A stretch of 64,000 nucleotides of DNA from Bacillus sp. NTK034 (GCF_017303275.1 NZ_JAFKOJ010000008.1:186001-250000); one strand, 5' to 3'; numbered from the stretch's first letter, positions 7,840 through 16,324 are shown. Notes: a model not told the origin generated them from the letters alone. Translations and numbers: made by a program.

Positions 7840-7978
7840 TTTCCCTCTCAACACGCTTACGAGGTTAGCTGTCGGGTTCGGGTCTTGAGAGTACCCTACC
7901 TGTAAAAGGATTCACCCCAGGTACTTTTATAAAAAAGTACAGTTGGTTCCCCCGCTCAATTAAGATTAAGCGAAAAAT
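7840..7978 (-). promoter_or_regulatory. c-di-AMP (ydaO/yuaA) riboswitch upstream of the DAACS symporter
   Basis: Read on the minus strand, the leader carries the conserved blocks of the ydaO/yuaA class in order: GCGGGGGAACCA, GGGGTGAATCC, GGGTACTCTC, CCCGAACCCGACAGCTAACC and TCGTAAGCG. The CGCTTA at the 5' side can pair with TAAGCG at the 3' side. A terminator follows directly. The class senses c-di-AMP and in Bacillus turns off potassium importers and osmolyte genes. The boundary is approximate. Confidence 0.9.
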
Positions 7979-8108
7979 TATTAATGATTTTTTAATATAT
8001 TAACAATAATCATAAAAGTTGTAAATCATACGATTTTCTTATCTATGATTACTATTAATTAAATAGTAATTTAATAGAAAAGGTCAATTAGATTTTTGAG
8101 CAATAAGA

Positions 8109-8294
8109 TTAGAAGTTAAGCCAGCTTAAAAGAGGATGTCTTTTTTTGTCCTTCACTTTCAGTTCCTTCTTATTCAGCTTGTCTTCATGTTCCGCCAGCC
8201 ACTCTTTTAACTCTTCTTTATCCTTGCATTGCGTATAATAAGTCTCGCCGTTTTTCCCAGTGGCACTCACAACATATCTGCATGTATTTCCCAT
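8109..8294 (-). CDS. Small hypothetical protein
   Basis: A 61-residue, charged, lysine-rich protein with two cysteines (Cys5 and Cys23) and a short aromatic C-terminus. AAAAGGGTG lies a few bases before the ATG. No signal peptide or membrane segment is visible, and I do not recognise a family. It stands alone between the c-di-AMP riboswitch and a GNAT gene on the same strand. Confidence 0.6.
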   Translation of the reverse strand: MGNTCRYVVSATGKNGETYYTQCKDKEELKEWLAEHEDKLNKKELKVKDKKRHPLLSWLNF

Positions 8295-8417
8295 AAAGCA
8301 CCCTTTTCAAAGTAATTTCTTATAGAATTATAACAAGATTTATGACAATGTCCACCATTATTTTTTAAGATTATGGGTATTGGTTTTGGGAAAATTGCTG
8401 ATGAAAAAATATGACTG

Positions 8418-8453
8418 AAAAAAATCCAGCTCAGATTTCCGCTGGATATTTTT
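8418..8453 (-). terminator. Terminator downstream of the GNAT gene
   Basis: ATCCAGC/GCTGGAT 7-bp stem (8424-8447) with T-run on the minus strand and a shorter one on the plus strand. Confidence 0.7.
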
Positions 8454-8543
8454 CGCTTCTGACTTTATCCAATTGGTTCAGCAGCTTTATTGATTATGGG
8501 GAAAGTTTTATCCTGTTGTCAGAACCTGGGGGAATGGCCTTTC

Positions 8544-9068
8544 CTATTTGCGCAAAACTGTAATAAAGCCTTCCAGAATATCGTGACTGACAGTAAACCC
8601 TTTGCGTGTATAAAATTCAAGGGCCTCTGTATTCCCATTTGACACATAGATAAAATAATCTTCAACATCTTTAAATTGACTTAACCATTCCATCGACATG
8701 TTAAAAAGCACTGATCCAATTCCATATTGCCTGTAGCCATCTTTTATATAGAATTGTGATAAGCACCCAACATTGTCTTTCCCCACTGAATTTAAATCAA
8801 AAAATGTGGCGAAATCATTAGAGTAGGCTTCCTTCGGAGAAACATTGGAATAGACATAGCCCACAATTTCTTCATGGTCCTTAACAATCACAATAAAATT
8901 ATGTATAGCAGATTTTGCGGATGGAATCATCCTTGTTTCAAAATTCATACTGTCAAAACGCTCAGGTGTTATATGTGCCTTAGATTTCTGGAAAGTCATC
9001 AGCTCATTGCATAAATCCCGGCAAAGGCTGATTTTTTCTTCTGTTATCACTTCATATTTTAAATTCAT
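8544..9068 (-). CDS. GNAT family N-acetyltransferase
   Basis: A 174-residue single-domain acetyltransferase. The acetyl-CoA pyrophosphate loop is read as YRQYGIGSVL, preceded by the beta-4 strand CLSQFYIK and followed by the ALEFYTRKGF motif near the C-terminus, both standard for GNAT folds. Its acceptor is unknown. I place the start at the ATG at 9068 behind AAGGGGGTG; longer in-frame starts lack a site. It is divergent from a second GNAT gene 119 bases away, and the two are not close paralogues. Confidence 0.8.
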   Translation of the reverse strand: MNLKYEVITEEKISLCRDLCNELMTFQKSKAHITPERFDSMNFETRMIPSAKSAIHNFIVIVKDHEEIVGYVYSNVSPKEAYSNDFATFFDLNSVGKDNVGCLSQFYIKDGYRQYGIGSVLFNMSMEWLSQFKDVEDYFIYVSNGNTEALEFYTRKGFTVSHDILEGFITVLRK

Positions 9069-9187
9069 CCAATTCACCCCCTTAGTTATCATTTTATATT
9101 GGAATGCCTTCATTCGTCCAAAAAAGAGGGAAATGATCTTTGATAGAGAAATTAATTTTTAAAACTAATTTCAAAAGAGGGACCATA

Positions 9188-9649
9188 ATGATTAAGGAAA
9201 TTAATATTAAAGACCGAAAAGCTGCTGAGCAGGTTCTAAGTGTACAGCTTCCCGCGTATAAAATTGAGGCTGAAATCATTGGATGTCCAGATTTACCGCC
9301 TTTGAAGGATACGGCTGATGCCTTGCGAATAACCGGAGAGACCTTCTTTGGGTATTTTATTGGTGAAACATTATGCGGTGCGATTTCGTTTAAAGAGGAA
9401 AATAATGTTTTAGATATTCATAGATTGATTGTTCATCCTGAACATTTTAGAAAGGGTATTGCACAAAAGCTGCTGAACTTCATTGAACTGAGGCCAATGA
9501 TTGAAAAAATGATTGTCACAACAGGTTCTAAGAATACACCTGCTGTCGCTTTTTATTTAAAGAATGGTTTTAAAGAGCTTGAGAAAATAGAGATAAATGA
9601 ATCACTGACTATTACTGCTTTTGAGAAATATTTGTTTAATACTGGATGA
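9188..9649 (+). CDS. GNAT family N-acetyltransferase
   Basis: A 153-residue GNAT protein. Motif A is HRLIVHPEHFRKGIAQKLL, with the acetyl-CoA binding turn RKGIAQ, and the closing part reads AVAFYLKNGF. The ATG at 9188 follows GAGGGA by 5 bases; an upstream in-frame ATG at 9140 lacks a site and would add a non-conserved leader. Acceptor unknown. It is transcribed away from the other GNAT gene and is followed after 115 bases by a serine hydrolase. Confidence 0.8.
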   Translation: MIKEINIKDRKAAEQVLSVQLPAYKIEAEIIGCPDLPPLKDTADALRITGETFFGYFIGETLCGAISFKEENNVLDIHRLIVHPEHFRKGIAQKLLNFIELRPMIEKMIVTTGSKNTPAVAFYLKNGFKELEKIEINESLTITAFEKYLFNTG

Positions 9650-9764
9650 TTAAGCGCTTCTTTCAATTGGAAGAATCATGCTTATTACCGAAAATATTAG
9701 AGACCGTTATTCCTGTCCCGCAATTGTTTTAGGTCATGGAATAATACCTTAAAGGGGAATACTC

Positions 9765-10784
9765 ATGTTAATTAAGAATTATGATAAAAGGTTAAGTTCT
9801 GTAATTAATAATGCTGGTTTTTCTGGTGTCGTACTTGTTAAAGAAAACGAAGATATGATCCTTCAATTAGCAGAGGGGTATGCTGATAGAGCAAATGAAA
9901 CTTCCAATAATCCAGGAACCAGGTTTGGCATCGCCTCCGGGTGTAAGGTTTTTACGGCGGTTGCTATTTGTCAATTGGCCGAGAAAGGATCCATATCATT
10001 TGAAACAAGATTTAAAGATGTATTGGAGGATGTTTTTCCCTTCTTTGATGAGACAATGACCATTCATCACCTGTTAACCCATTCATCTGGAATGCCTGAC
10101 TATTTTGATGAGTCAGTTATGGATGATTTTGAGGACCTGTGGAAAGAAAGGCCAATGTACCTATTAAATCATCTTAGAGATTTTCTTCCTATGTTCCAGA
10201 ATAAAAAAATGATGTTCAAGCCGGGGGAGAGATTTCATTATAATAATGCCGGATATATACTTTTGGGTTTAATTATAGAGAAGAAGGCAGGAATGAGTTT
10301 CCAGGATTATATCCAGTCCCATATTTTTGAACCATGCGGAATGAAGGATTCAGGCTTTTTCCGATTTGACAGTCTTCCTGGAAATACAGCAATTGGTTAT
10401 ATAGATAATGAAGAAGATGGGACATGGAGAACCAATATTTATTCATTGCCCATTAGAGGCGGTTCTGACGGAGGAGCCTATGTTACTGCTCAGGATATGA
10501 CCTTATTTTGGGAAGCATTGTGTAAAAACAAGCTCCTGAGCGAAGAGTATACTGAAAAGCTTATGAGCCCGCATGCCAAAACAGATGAGAATGATTATTA
10601 CGGCTACGGATTATGGATCAGCAAGAAAAACGGATCCATCTTCAAATATCACCTCATGGGCTATGACCCGGGAGTCAGCTTTCATTCTGCCTATTATCCT
10701 GAAAGCGGAATAACCCTCGTAGTGCCATCAAATAAATCATATGGTCCCTTCAAAATAATGGGAGAGATTGAAAAGGACTTGTAG
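9765..10784 (+). CDS. Serine hydrolase, beta-lactamase (class C/PBP4-like) family
   Basis: A 339-residue enzyme of the Pfam Beta-lactamase (serine peptidase S12) family. The active-site serine tetrad is Ser58-Gly-Cys-Lys61 and the second catalytic motif is Tyr159-Asn-Asn161. THSSGMPDYF is the familiar conserved loop after the nucleophile. No signal peptide is visible, so the enzyme is probably cytoplasmic and acts as an esterase or peptidase rather than as an antibiotic-degrading enzyme. AAAGGGGAA precedes the ATG. A DinB-family gene follows after 63 bases. Confidence 0.85.
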   Translation: MLIKNYDKRLSSVINNAGFSGVVLVKENEDMILQLAEGYADRANETSNNPGTRFGIASGCKVFTAVAICQLAEKGSISFETRFKDVLEDVFPFFDETMTIHHLLTHSSGMPDYFDESVMDDFEDLWKERPMYLLNHLRDFLPMFQNKKMMFKPGERFHYNNAGYILLGLIIEKKAGMSFQDYIQSHIFEPCGMKDSGFFRFDSLPGNTAIGYIDNEEDGTWRTNIYSLPIRGGSDGGAYVTAQDMTLFWEALCKNKLLSEEYTEKLMSPHAKTDENDYYGYGLWISKKNGSIFKYHLMGYDPGVSFHSAYYPESGITLVVPSNKSYGPFKIMGEIEKDL

Positions 10785-10847
10785 AGAAGTTAGATACAGA
10801 CGCGCAGTTTTGTATCTGAGCGGGTCTGTTAAAAAAGGAGCGGTTAT

Positions 10848-11381
10848 ATGAATTTTAATTTAAGAGAAGCTATGGAGATTCTTGAACGGACACCCCGTAC
10901 GCTGGATTCATTGCTAAGCGGGCTATCTTCGGAATGGCTTAAAGGCAATGAAGGGGATGGCACGTGGAATGCAGCCGAAGTGGTTGATCATTTGATTGAT
11001 GGTGAGGAGAAAAATTGGATTCCGCGGCTGAAATTGATTCTGCAGGAAGGGGAAAGCAAGCCATTCCCTCCATTTGACCGGTATGCTCATTTAAATGTGT
11101 CAGATGATCTATCACTTGAAGACAAGCTTGAAGCCTTTAAGACCCTTAGAATGAAGAATTTAGCCACACTTACTGGTATAACTGATCTGGAAACTCATTT
11201 CGAAAAAACAGGGCTTCATCCGGCATTTGGTCCAGTTAGAGTCAGGGAATTGATTTCCACTTGGGCAGTGCATGACCTTACGCATATTTCACAGATTTCA
11301 AGAGTATTGGCAAATAGATACAGGACAGATGTTGGTCCTTGGATTGAGTATTTGGGCATTTTAAAAAAGGAAGAACTTTAA
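10848..11381 (+). CDS. DinB superfamily protein
   Basis: A 177-residue four-helix protein of the DinB_2 family. The metal triad is His48 (in AAEVVDHLIDGE), His142 and His146 (AVHDLTHISQI). Members include bacillithiol transferases and many uncharacterised stress proteins. AAAAAAGGAG stands 7 bases before the ATG. It is probably independent of the upstream serine hydrolase, or weakly co-transcribed. Confidence 0.8.
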   Translation: MNFNLREAMEILERTPRTLDSLLSGLSSEWLKGNEGDGTWNAAEVVDHLIDGEEKNWIPRLKLILQEGESKPFPPFDRYAHLNVSDDLSLEDKLEAFKTLRMKNLATLTGITDLETHFEKTGLHPAFGPVRVRELISTWAVHDLTHISQISRVLANRYRTDVGPWIEYLGILKKEEL

Positions 11382-11532
11382 ATAAATTACATTAATGTTA
11401 AGTATTGTAAAATAGTAAATTTTTGGGACCAATACCTCATGCTATGTCCGAAGGTGTTCATTTATACTTGGAGATGATTGTGACTTTTCTGAATATTTAT
11501 AAGTCCTTTCAAAAAAATGTGGAGGCGAATGA

Positions 11533-12696
11533 ATGCTGAATCGTAAGAAAAAAGGCCTGCTGTTATCTTTTATTTTGGTTACTGTCATTCTGATCGTGAT
11601 GCAGCCCATTCAAAATTCAATAACCAGGGCAGCTGCCGGGGATGGGTCCTGGTCATCACCTTATTCCGTTTCACAGGGAATCAGTACTCAAAACAACTCT
11701 TCCAAAACTGTTCAAGGCTATGTGGTAGGACAGCCGACTGCGGCAAATACGGTTATTTCCAGCGGGTTTCCAAATGACTATGCTTTGGCTCTGTCAGATA
11801 GTCCATCAGAGACCAGCACAGACAGGATGCTTTATGTTCAAATACCTTCCTCGTTCCGATCAGCTTTTGGTTTAAAATCCAATCCATCTTTGATTGGAGA
11901 AAAAATTAAGGTAACCGGAACGCTTACCGCCTATTTTTCTCATCCAGGGCTAAAAGATGGAACTGCCTTCGAACAAGCTGGTGATGGAACAGCCGATCCC
12001 GGCCCGGAACCAGGGGGATATTATGATGCTGCAAACGGAAAAACTGGAGAGGATTTAAAAACAGCCCTCCATACAATCATTGATGACCACACGGAAATTT
12101 CCTATTCGAATGTATGGGAAGCGCTGCGCGAAACTGATGAAGATCCTGCCAATCCCAATAACGTCATTCTTTTGTATACTGGCCGCTCTCAGGGGAAATT
12201 CACTAATGGTTCTGGCGTCAATGATTGGAACAGGGAGCACGTTTGGGCTAAATCGCATGGGGACTTTGGTACAGCGATGGGTGCGGGAACAGACCTGCAT
12301 CATTTGCGGCCAACAGATGCTTCCGTAAACAGCTCGAGAGGAAATCTTGACTTTGACGATGGAGGCACCCAGCATTCAGAGGCACTGGGAAACTACTATG
12401 ATTCAGATTCCTGGGAACCAAGGGATACGGTAAAAGGCGATGTTGCGAGAATGCTTTTTTATATGGCTGTCCGTTATGAAGGAGACAGCGGAGAGGTGGA
12501 TCTGGAGCTGAACAATCAGGTCAATAATGGCTCTGCTCCTTATCATGGCAAAATGTCTGTCCTGCTTGAGTGGCATAAGGAAGATCCAGTAGATGATAAC
12601 GAGCGGAGAAGAAACGAAATCATCTATTCTGATTACCAGCATAACCGCAATCCATTTATAGATCATCCCGAGTGGGCATCAGCAATTTGGGAATAA
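11533..12696 (+). CDS. Secreted endonuclease I family nuclease with N-terminal OB-like (DUF6359) domain
   Basis: A 387-residue exported protein. A charged start followed by a hydrophobic segment (about residues 8-25) and AAA near 33-35 forms a signal peptide. Residues about 36-150 look like a DUF6359 OB-fold nucleic-acid-binding domain. Residues about 160-387 are an endonuclease I (EndA/NucM) domain, with NREHVW at 233-238 and DLHHLRP at 254-260 holding the catalytic His and metal ligands. Relatives such as Bacillus BsnA degrade extracellular RNA and DNA. The GGAGG site is 7 bases from the chosen ATG. Monocistronic with its own terminator. Confidence 0.85.
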   Translation: MLNRKKKGLLLSFILVTVILIVMQPIQNSITRAAAGDGSWSSPYSVSQGISTQNNSSKTVQGYVVGQPTAANTVISSGFPNDYALALSDSPSETSTDRMLYVQIPSSFRSAFGLKSNPSLIGEKIKVTGTLTAYFSHPGLKDGTAFEQAGDGTADPGPEPGGYYDAANGKTGEDLKTALHTIIDDHTEISYSNVWEALRETDEDPANPNNVILLYTGRSQGKFTNGSGVNDWNREHVWAKSHGDFGTAMGAGTDLHHLRPTDASVNSSRGNLDFDDGGTQHSEALGNYYDSDSWEPRDTVKGDVARMLFYMAVRYEGDSGEVDLELNNQVNNGSAPYHGKMSVLLEWHKEDPVDDNERRRNEIIYSDYQHNRNPFIDHPEWASAIWE

Positions 12697-12701
12697 CCTT
12701 C

Positions 12702-12740
12702 TGGCAGCACTTTCCGTACAGGGAAGTGCTTTTTATTTTA
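12702..12740 (+). terminator. Terminator of the endonuclease gene
   Basis: AGCACTTTCC and GGGAAGTGCT form a stem (one mismatch) around GTACA, followed by a T-rich run. Confidence 0.8.
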
Positions 12741-12761
12741 CATGCTATGTAAAAAAAAAGA

Positions 12762-12790
12762 TTGACAAGAGTTTTACATGGGAGTAATTT
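12762..12790 (+). promoter_or_regulatory. Promoter for the ktrCD leader
   Basis: A consensus -35 TTGACA (12762-12767), 17-bp spacer and TAATTT (12785-12790), about 20 bases before the riboswitch. Confidence 0.5.
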
Positions 12791-12810
12791 ATATTTATTA
12801 ATTTTATAGT

Positions 12811-12961
12811 AACCTTTTTGCTGAATCATTTTGAGCGGGGGAACCAATTTTGATAAACCTGGTTTATCTTGGGGTGAATCTTAGCATATTAAAGCTAAGA
12901 AGGGATACTCTCAATCCCTAATCCGACAGCTAACTCCGTAAGCCGAATCGAGAGAAGGGTT
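12811..12961 (+). promoter_or_regulatory. c-di-AMP (ydaO/yuaA) riboswitch upstream of ktrCD
   Basis: The conserved blocks are in order on the plus strand: GCGGGGGAACCA, GGGGTGAATC, GGGATACTCTC, CGACAGCTAACTCCGTAAGC and CGAGAG. The 5' AACCTTTT can pair with the 3' AGAAGGGTT as P1. It shares all core blocks with the minus-strand element at 7840. It precedes potassium uptake genes, the classic target of this class, which confirms the identification. Confidence 0.92.
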
Positions 12962-12976
12962 GATGGAAACCATTAG

Positions 12977-13004
12977 CCATTCTTTTATTAAGAGTGGTTT
13001 TTTT
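12977..13004 (+). terminator. Riboswitch terminator in the ktrC leader
   Basis: CCATTCTT/AAGAGTGG stem (one G-T pair) with loop TTATT, followed by seven T. The true ktrC start lies after it. Confidence 0.85.
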
Positions 13005-13037
13005 GTGTTCATTTTCAAAAAGAAGGGAATTTCTTCA

Positions 13038-13694
13038 ATGAAAAAACAGTATGCTGTATTTGGTTTAGGCCGCTTTGGCGGAAGTCTCGTAAAGGAATTT
13101 CATGAATTGGGTGTGGAAGTGCTCGCAATTGATGTCGACCAGGAGAAAGTAAATCAATACTCACAGTTTGTGACATATGCAGTTCAAATCAATGGTATCG
13201 ATGAAGCTGCGATAAAGCAATCAGGAATAAAAAATATTGATCATGCATTTGTTTCATTTGGTGAAAATATTGAGTCCAGCATTTTGACATCCCTGTTATT
13301 AAAAGAAATGGGGATTCCAAAGGTATGGGCAAAGGCACATAATGAGTATCATGCCAGGGTGCTCGAAAAAATTGGCGTCGATCGTGTGATCCATCCGGAG
13401 CGGGATATGGCTAAGCGGATTGCCCACCATATTGTTTCAGAAAAAATGATTGATTATATTGAGCTGTCTGAAGATTACAGTATGGTTGAGATTGTGGCTA
13501 CAGATAAAATCTCAAGCAAATCCCTATCTGAATTGAATATAAGGGCTAAGTATGGCTGTAATATCGTGGGGATTCAGCGCGGGAAAGAAATAATCGTTAC
13601 TCCGCCAGCTGAAGAGGTCATTTTAAGGGGAGATGTCCTGATTGTAATGGGACACAATAATGGAATTGGCAGATTTGAGAGGCATGGAGTATAA
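13038..13694 (+). CDS. ktrC: Potassium uptake regulatory subunit KtrC (RCK domain)
   Basis: A 218-residue cytoplasmic gating subunit of a Ktr potassium channel. An RCK_N Rossmann domain begins VFGLGRFGGSL (GxGxxG nucleotide site, which binds ATP/ADP in KtrA/KtrC), and an RCK_C domain occupies about 135-218; in relatives RCK_C binds c-di-AMP. The frame extends upstream to 12960, but that stretch is the riboswitch terminator, so the start is the ATG at 13038. ktrD follows after 46 bases. Control should be double: the RNA leader senses c-di-AMP and the protein probably does too. Confidence 0.9.
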   Translation: MKKQYAVFGLGRFGGSLVKEFHELGVEVLAIDVDQEKVNQYSQFVTYAVQINGIDEAAIKQSGIKNIDHAFVSFGENIESSILTSLLLKEMGIPKVWAKAHNEYHARVLEKIGVDRVIHPERDMAKRIAHHIVSEKMIDYIELSEDYSMVEIVATDKISSKSLSELNIRAKYGCNIVGIQRGKEIIVTPPAEEVILRGDVLIVMGHNNGIGRFERHGV

Positions 13695-13740
13695 GCTTTT
13701 TCAATGATGTTTACCATTTAAATGAAGGAGATTATGGACC

Positions 13741-15111
13741 ATGTACAAAGAAACCAGAAAGACAAGAAGAATTGAGCGGCCCAGCACATGGATCAGGATG
13801 AATCCTGCCCAGGCTTTGTCTGTTGGCTTTTTAATTCTAATAGCCATTGGCACCCTGCTGCTCATGCTCCCTTTTTCGACTAGTGACAGACATCATTTAT
13901 CGTTTATTGATGCATTATTTGAAGCGACCTCTGCCGTATGTGTAACAGGTTTAGTCGTCGTGGATACACAAACAACTTTTACTGTTTTTGGCCAGGTAGT
14001 TCTTATGGCTCTTATACAAATAGGCGGACTTGGTTTTATGACCTTTGGAGTTCTCATTGCCATTATGCTTGGGAAAAATATTGGCTTAAAGGGAAGGCTG
14101 ATGATACAGGAATCATTAAATCAGCTTACAATTGAAGGGATGGTCCGTCTCGTAAAATTCGTGGTGGCTTTTACTCTGATTGTTGAAGCAATTGGCGCCA
14201 TCATTTTGGCTGTTCGGTGGGCAGAAGATTTTGGATTTCCGCAATCTTTATATTATGGGGCTTTTCATTCTGTCTCAGCTTTTAATAATGCCGGGTTTGA
14301 TATCATGGGCGACTTTAGCAGTGTTACCGGTTATGCAGGTGACATTACTGTCATTATGACGTTAAGCTCACTGTTTATCATCGGGGGGATTGGCTATATC
14401 GTGCTGCTTGATTTAAAAATCAATAAAAGCTTGCGGAAACTTTCTCTCCATACCAAATTGGTTTTGCTGATGACACTGATTCTAAATATTTTAGGCACAG
14501 TTTTCATATTTCTTTTGGAATTCAATAATCCTGCGACAATTGGTGACTTGGGAATGAAGGAAAAACTGTTAGGATCTTATTTTCATGGCGTCGTTCCTAG
14601 AACAGCTGGCTTTAATTCGCTTAATACGGGTGAGCTGACCATGGGCTCTCAGCTTATTACCATGCTTCTAATGTTTATTGGCGGAGGATCAGGCGGAACG
14701 GCAGGAGGCATTAAAGTAACTACCTTTGCTTTGATCCTGCTTGCTGTCAGAGCCCTCATCAAAGAAGATGAGGAAGTCAATCTGATGGGCAGAAGAATCC
14801 CGAAGGAATTAATTTTTCGGGCGTTTACGATTACGGTGTACTCTATGGGTTTAATAGCACTGGTTCTATTTCTTCTTTGTTTGACAGAAAATGCACCGCT
14901 GAATATGCTTTTATTTGAAGTTATTTCTGCTTTCGGCACCGTTGGGATGTCTCTTGGATTAACTCCAGAGCTGAGTCCATTAGGAAAACAATTAATTGCT
15001 TTTATGATGTTTGCAGGCAGGGTGGGACCGTTAACTCTTGCATTCGCACTAGCCAGAAAAAGAGAAAAAGCTAACTTTAAATATGCAGAAGAGAAAATCA
15101 TGATTGGATAA
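13741..15111 (+). CDS. ktrD: Ktr-type potassium uptake channel subunit, TrkH family (KtrD)
   Basis: A 456-residue membrane protein with the four-fold M1-P-M2 architecture of KtrB/KtrD/TrkH. Selectivity-filter stretches are visible: ATSAVCVTGLVVVDT, AFNNAGFDIMG, VPRTAGFNSL and SAFGTVGMSLGL. The glycine-rich gating loop GGGSGGTAGGIKVTT in the third repeat is also present. It conducts K+ with Na+ coupling and is gated by a ring of KtrC subunits. GGAG stands 10 bases before the ATG. It is co-transcribed with ktrC under the c-di-AMP riboswitch. Confidence 0.9.
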   Translation: MYKETRKTRRIERPSTWIRMNPAQALSVGFLILIAIGTLLLMLPFSTSDRHHLSFIDALFEATSAVCVTGLVVVDTQTTFTVFGQVVLMALIQIGGLGFMTFGVLIAIMLGKNIGLKGRLMIQESLNQLTIEGMVRLVKFVVAFTLIVEAIGAIILAVRWAEDFGFPQSLYYGAFHSVSAFNNAGFDIMGDFSSVTGYAGDITVIMTLSSLFIIGGIGYIVLLDLKINKSLRKLSLHTKLVLLMTLILNILGTVFIFLLEFNNPATIGDLGMKEKLLGSYFHGVVPRTAGFNSLNTGELTMGSQLITMLLMFIGGGSGGTAGGIKVTTFALILLAVRALIKEDEEVNLMGRRIPKELIFRAFTITVYSMGLIALVLFLLCLTENAPLNMLLFEVISAFGTVGMSLGLTPELSPLGKQLIAFMMFAGRVGPLTLAFALARKREKANFKYAEEKIMIG

Positions 15112-15184
15112 GTAAAGGAAAGTTATCTGGTGTATACGACAGATTTCAATAAAATGCCACCATAAAAAGGATAGGGGATTTTAA

Positions 15185-15619
15185 ATGAAAACCAGATTTA
15201 ATGACTATATAAGCATTAAGATCCATCAGACAGACCTGAACTTAACAAGCTATATTAAGACTAAATTAGCCCATTTAAATATTGCCCCTGAGCAGAACCT
15301 TATTCTTATGCTTCTCTGGGAAGAAGACGGATTAAGCCAAAATGAAATCGCCAGGCGGCTGGATAAAGATAAATCCAACATTACCAGAATGCTGAGCAGT
15401 CTTGAAAAGAAAGGATTTATCAATAAAAGCATGAATAAAGAGGACAGCAGATCTCTGAATGTCTATCTAACAGAAAACGGCAAAAATCTCAGCGAGCATG
15501 TATATCCAATCACAGAGGAATTTCACTCGATCGTCACATCAGGTATTACGAAAGAAGAGCTGAGAATTGTTGATGATGTTTTAATGAAAATGAGAAGAAA
15601 TGTAGAGGGTAATAAGTAA
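15185..15619 (+). CDS. MarR-family transcriptional regulator
   Basis: A 144-residue winged-helix protein. The HTH reads LSQNEIARRLDKDKSNITRM and the wing KSMNKEDSRSLNVYLTENG, which is the canonical MarR D-x-R motif region. MarR dimers usually repress their own gene and a neighbouring export or detoxification gene and release DNA on binding phenolic ligands. No obvious partner follows within the transcript, and ktrD lies 73 bases upstream. GGGGA precedes the ATG. Confidence 0.85.
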   Translation: MKTRFNDYISIKIHQTDLNLTSYIKTKLAHLNIAPEQNLILMLLWEEDGLSQNEIARRLDKDKSNITRMLSSLEKKGFINKSMNKEDSRSLNVYLTENGKNLSEHVYPITEEFHSIVTSGITKEELRIVDDVLMKMRRNVEGNK

Positions 15620-15632
15620 AATTAAGGCTGTG

Positions 15633-15665
15633 CAGGATAGAGTGGAATGCTCTTCCTGTTTTTTT
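15633..15665 (+). terminator. Terminator of the MarR gene
   Basis: CAGGA/TCCTG and AGAG/CTCT form a bulged stem followed by seven T. Confidence 0.75.
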
Positions 15666-15839
15666 GTGAAGGTCTTGAAGACAAAAATGAGAGCAGCAGT
15701 AAGAAAACAGTCGCCATGGAATCTATAAGAATTTAAAGCGGCATTCAAAAGAAAATCAGTTTATGTGCAATTAAACATTTGAACCATCTGAATTAACAGG
15801 TAAATCGATTCAGTTCCCCTCATTAATAATGTATAATAA

Positions 15840-16019
15840 AATACTAACAGGTTTGTATATGAGACTTTATTTAAAATTGTTGGAAATGAAGCAATAGAGA
15901 CGACAGAGGGGCAGCAGATTCGATATAATTATAAAGTCCCCGATATAGGCAGGAAGGGGAATGGAAAACAATATATACTGCCATTAGAGCTTTTAAAGAA
16001 AAATCAGAAGGAAGTTTGA
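15840..16019 (+). pseudogene. Coding-like remnant without a start codon
   Basis: A 59-codon open stretch bounded by stops reads a protein-like sequence whose end includes YNYKVPDIGRKGNGKQYILP and LELLKKNQKEV. It has no ATG, GTG or TTG start in frame. It ends 4 bases before the GTG of the DUF1450 gene. It may be a decayed gene or a gene using a rare start codon. No family recognised. A TATAAT sequence lies just upstream at about 15833. Confidence 0.3.
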
Positions 16020-16023
16020 TCAG

Positions 16024-16293
16024 GTGAAACTCATCAACAAACTATTCTCAAAGCAAAAAACGGCTTCGATTGAATTTTGTCAGCGGAATCTGGATGCTTT
16101 TTTAAAAGAAGAGAGTGTTGCTGCATTTAATCAATTTCTGAGCCAGAAGAGTGTTAACTATAAAGAATACGAATGTCAGAGCAGATGCAAAGAATGCAAG
16201 CAATCACCCTATGCCCTTGCAGACGGGAAACTGATTGCAGCGGAGAATTCGGATGAATTATTGATAAAATTGAAAGAGGAAGTAATGAAATAA
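16024..16293 (+). CDS. DUF1450 family protein
   Basis: An 89-residue protein of the DUF1450 (YuzB-like) family. The signature is an IEFCQRNL start and a cysteine cluster CQSRCKECKQSPYALADGK, a thioredoxin/ferredoxin-like arrangement that may bind a metal or iron-sulphur cluster. Cysteines are at about 51, 55 and 58. Function is unknown. The start is GTG; GAAGG is 12 bases upstream, slightly far. It ends at its own terminator. Confidence 0.75.
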   Translation: MKLINKLFSKQKTASIEFCQRNLDAFLKEESVAAFNQFLSQKSVNYKEYECQSRCKECKQSPYALADGKLIAAENSDELLIKLKEEVMK

Positions 16294-16324
16294 AAGGAAT
16301 CGGAGCAATCCGAGTCCTTTTTTA
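16294..16324 (+). terminator. Terminator of the DUF1450 gene
   Basis: GGA-x-TCGGA/TCCGA-x-TCC stem with loop GCAA followed by a T-run. Confidence 0.8.

Noticed and set aside
9650-9764. A short frame (about 24 codons) before the serine hydrolase
   Set aside because: It has only a weak site and no recognisable content; too little evidence for a gene.
12055-12847. Long frames antisense to the endonuclease gene and similar shadows elsewhere (for example 14649-15101, 22275-22841)
   Set aside because: They lie opposite well-supported genes, have no ribosome sites and read non-protein-like sequence.
12960-13037. A longer N-terminus of KtrC starting at 12960
   Set aside because: The stretch contains the riboswitch terminator and its translation is not family-like; KtrC proteins start MKK near the GxGRFG motif.
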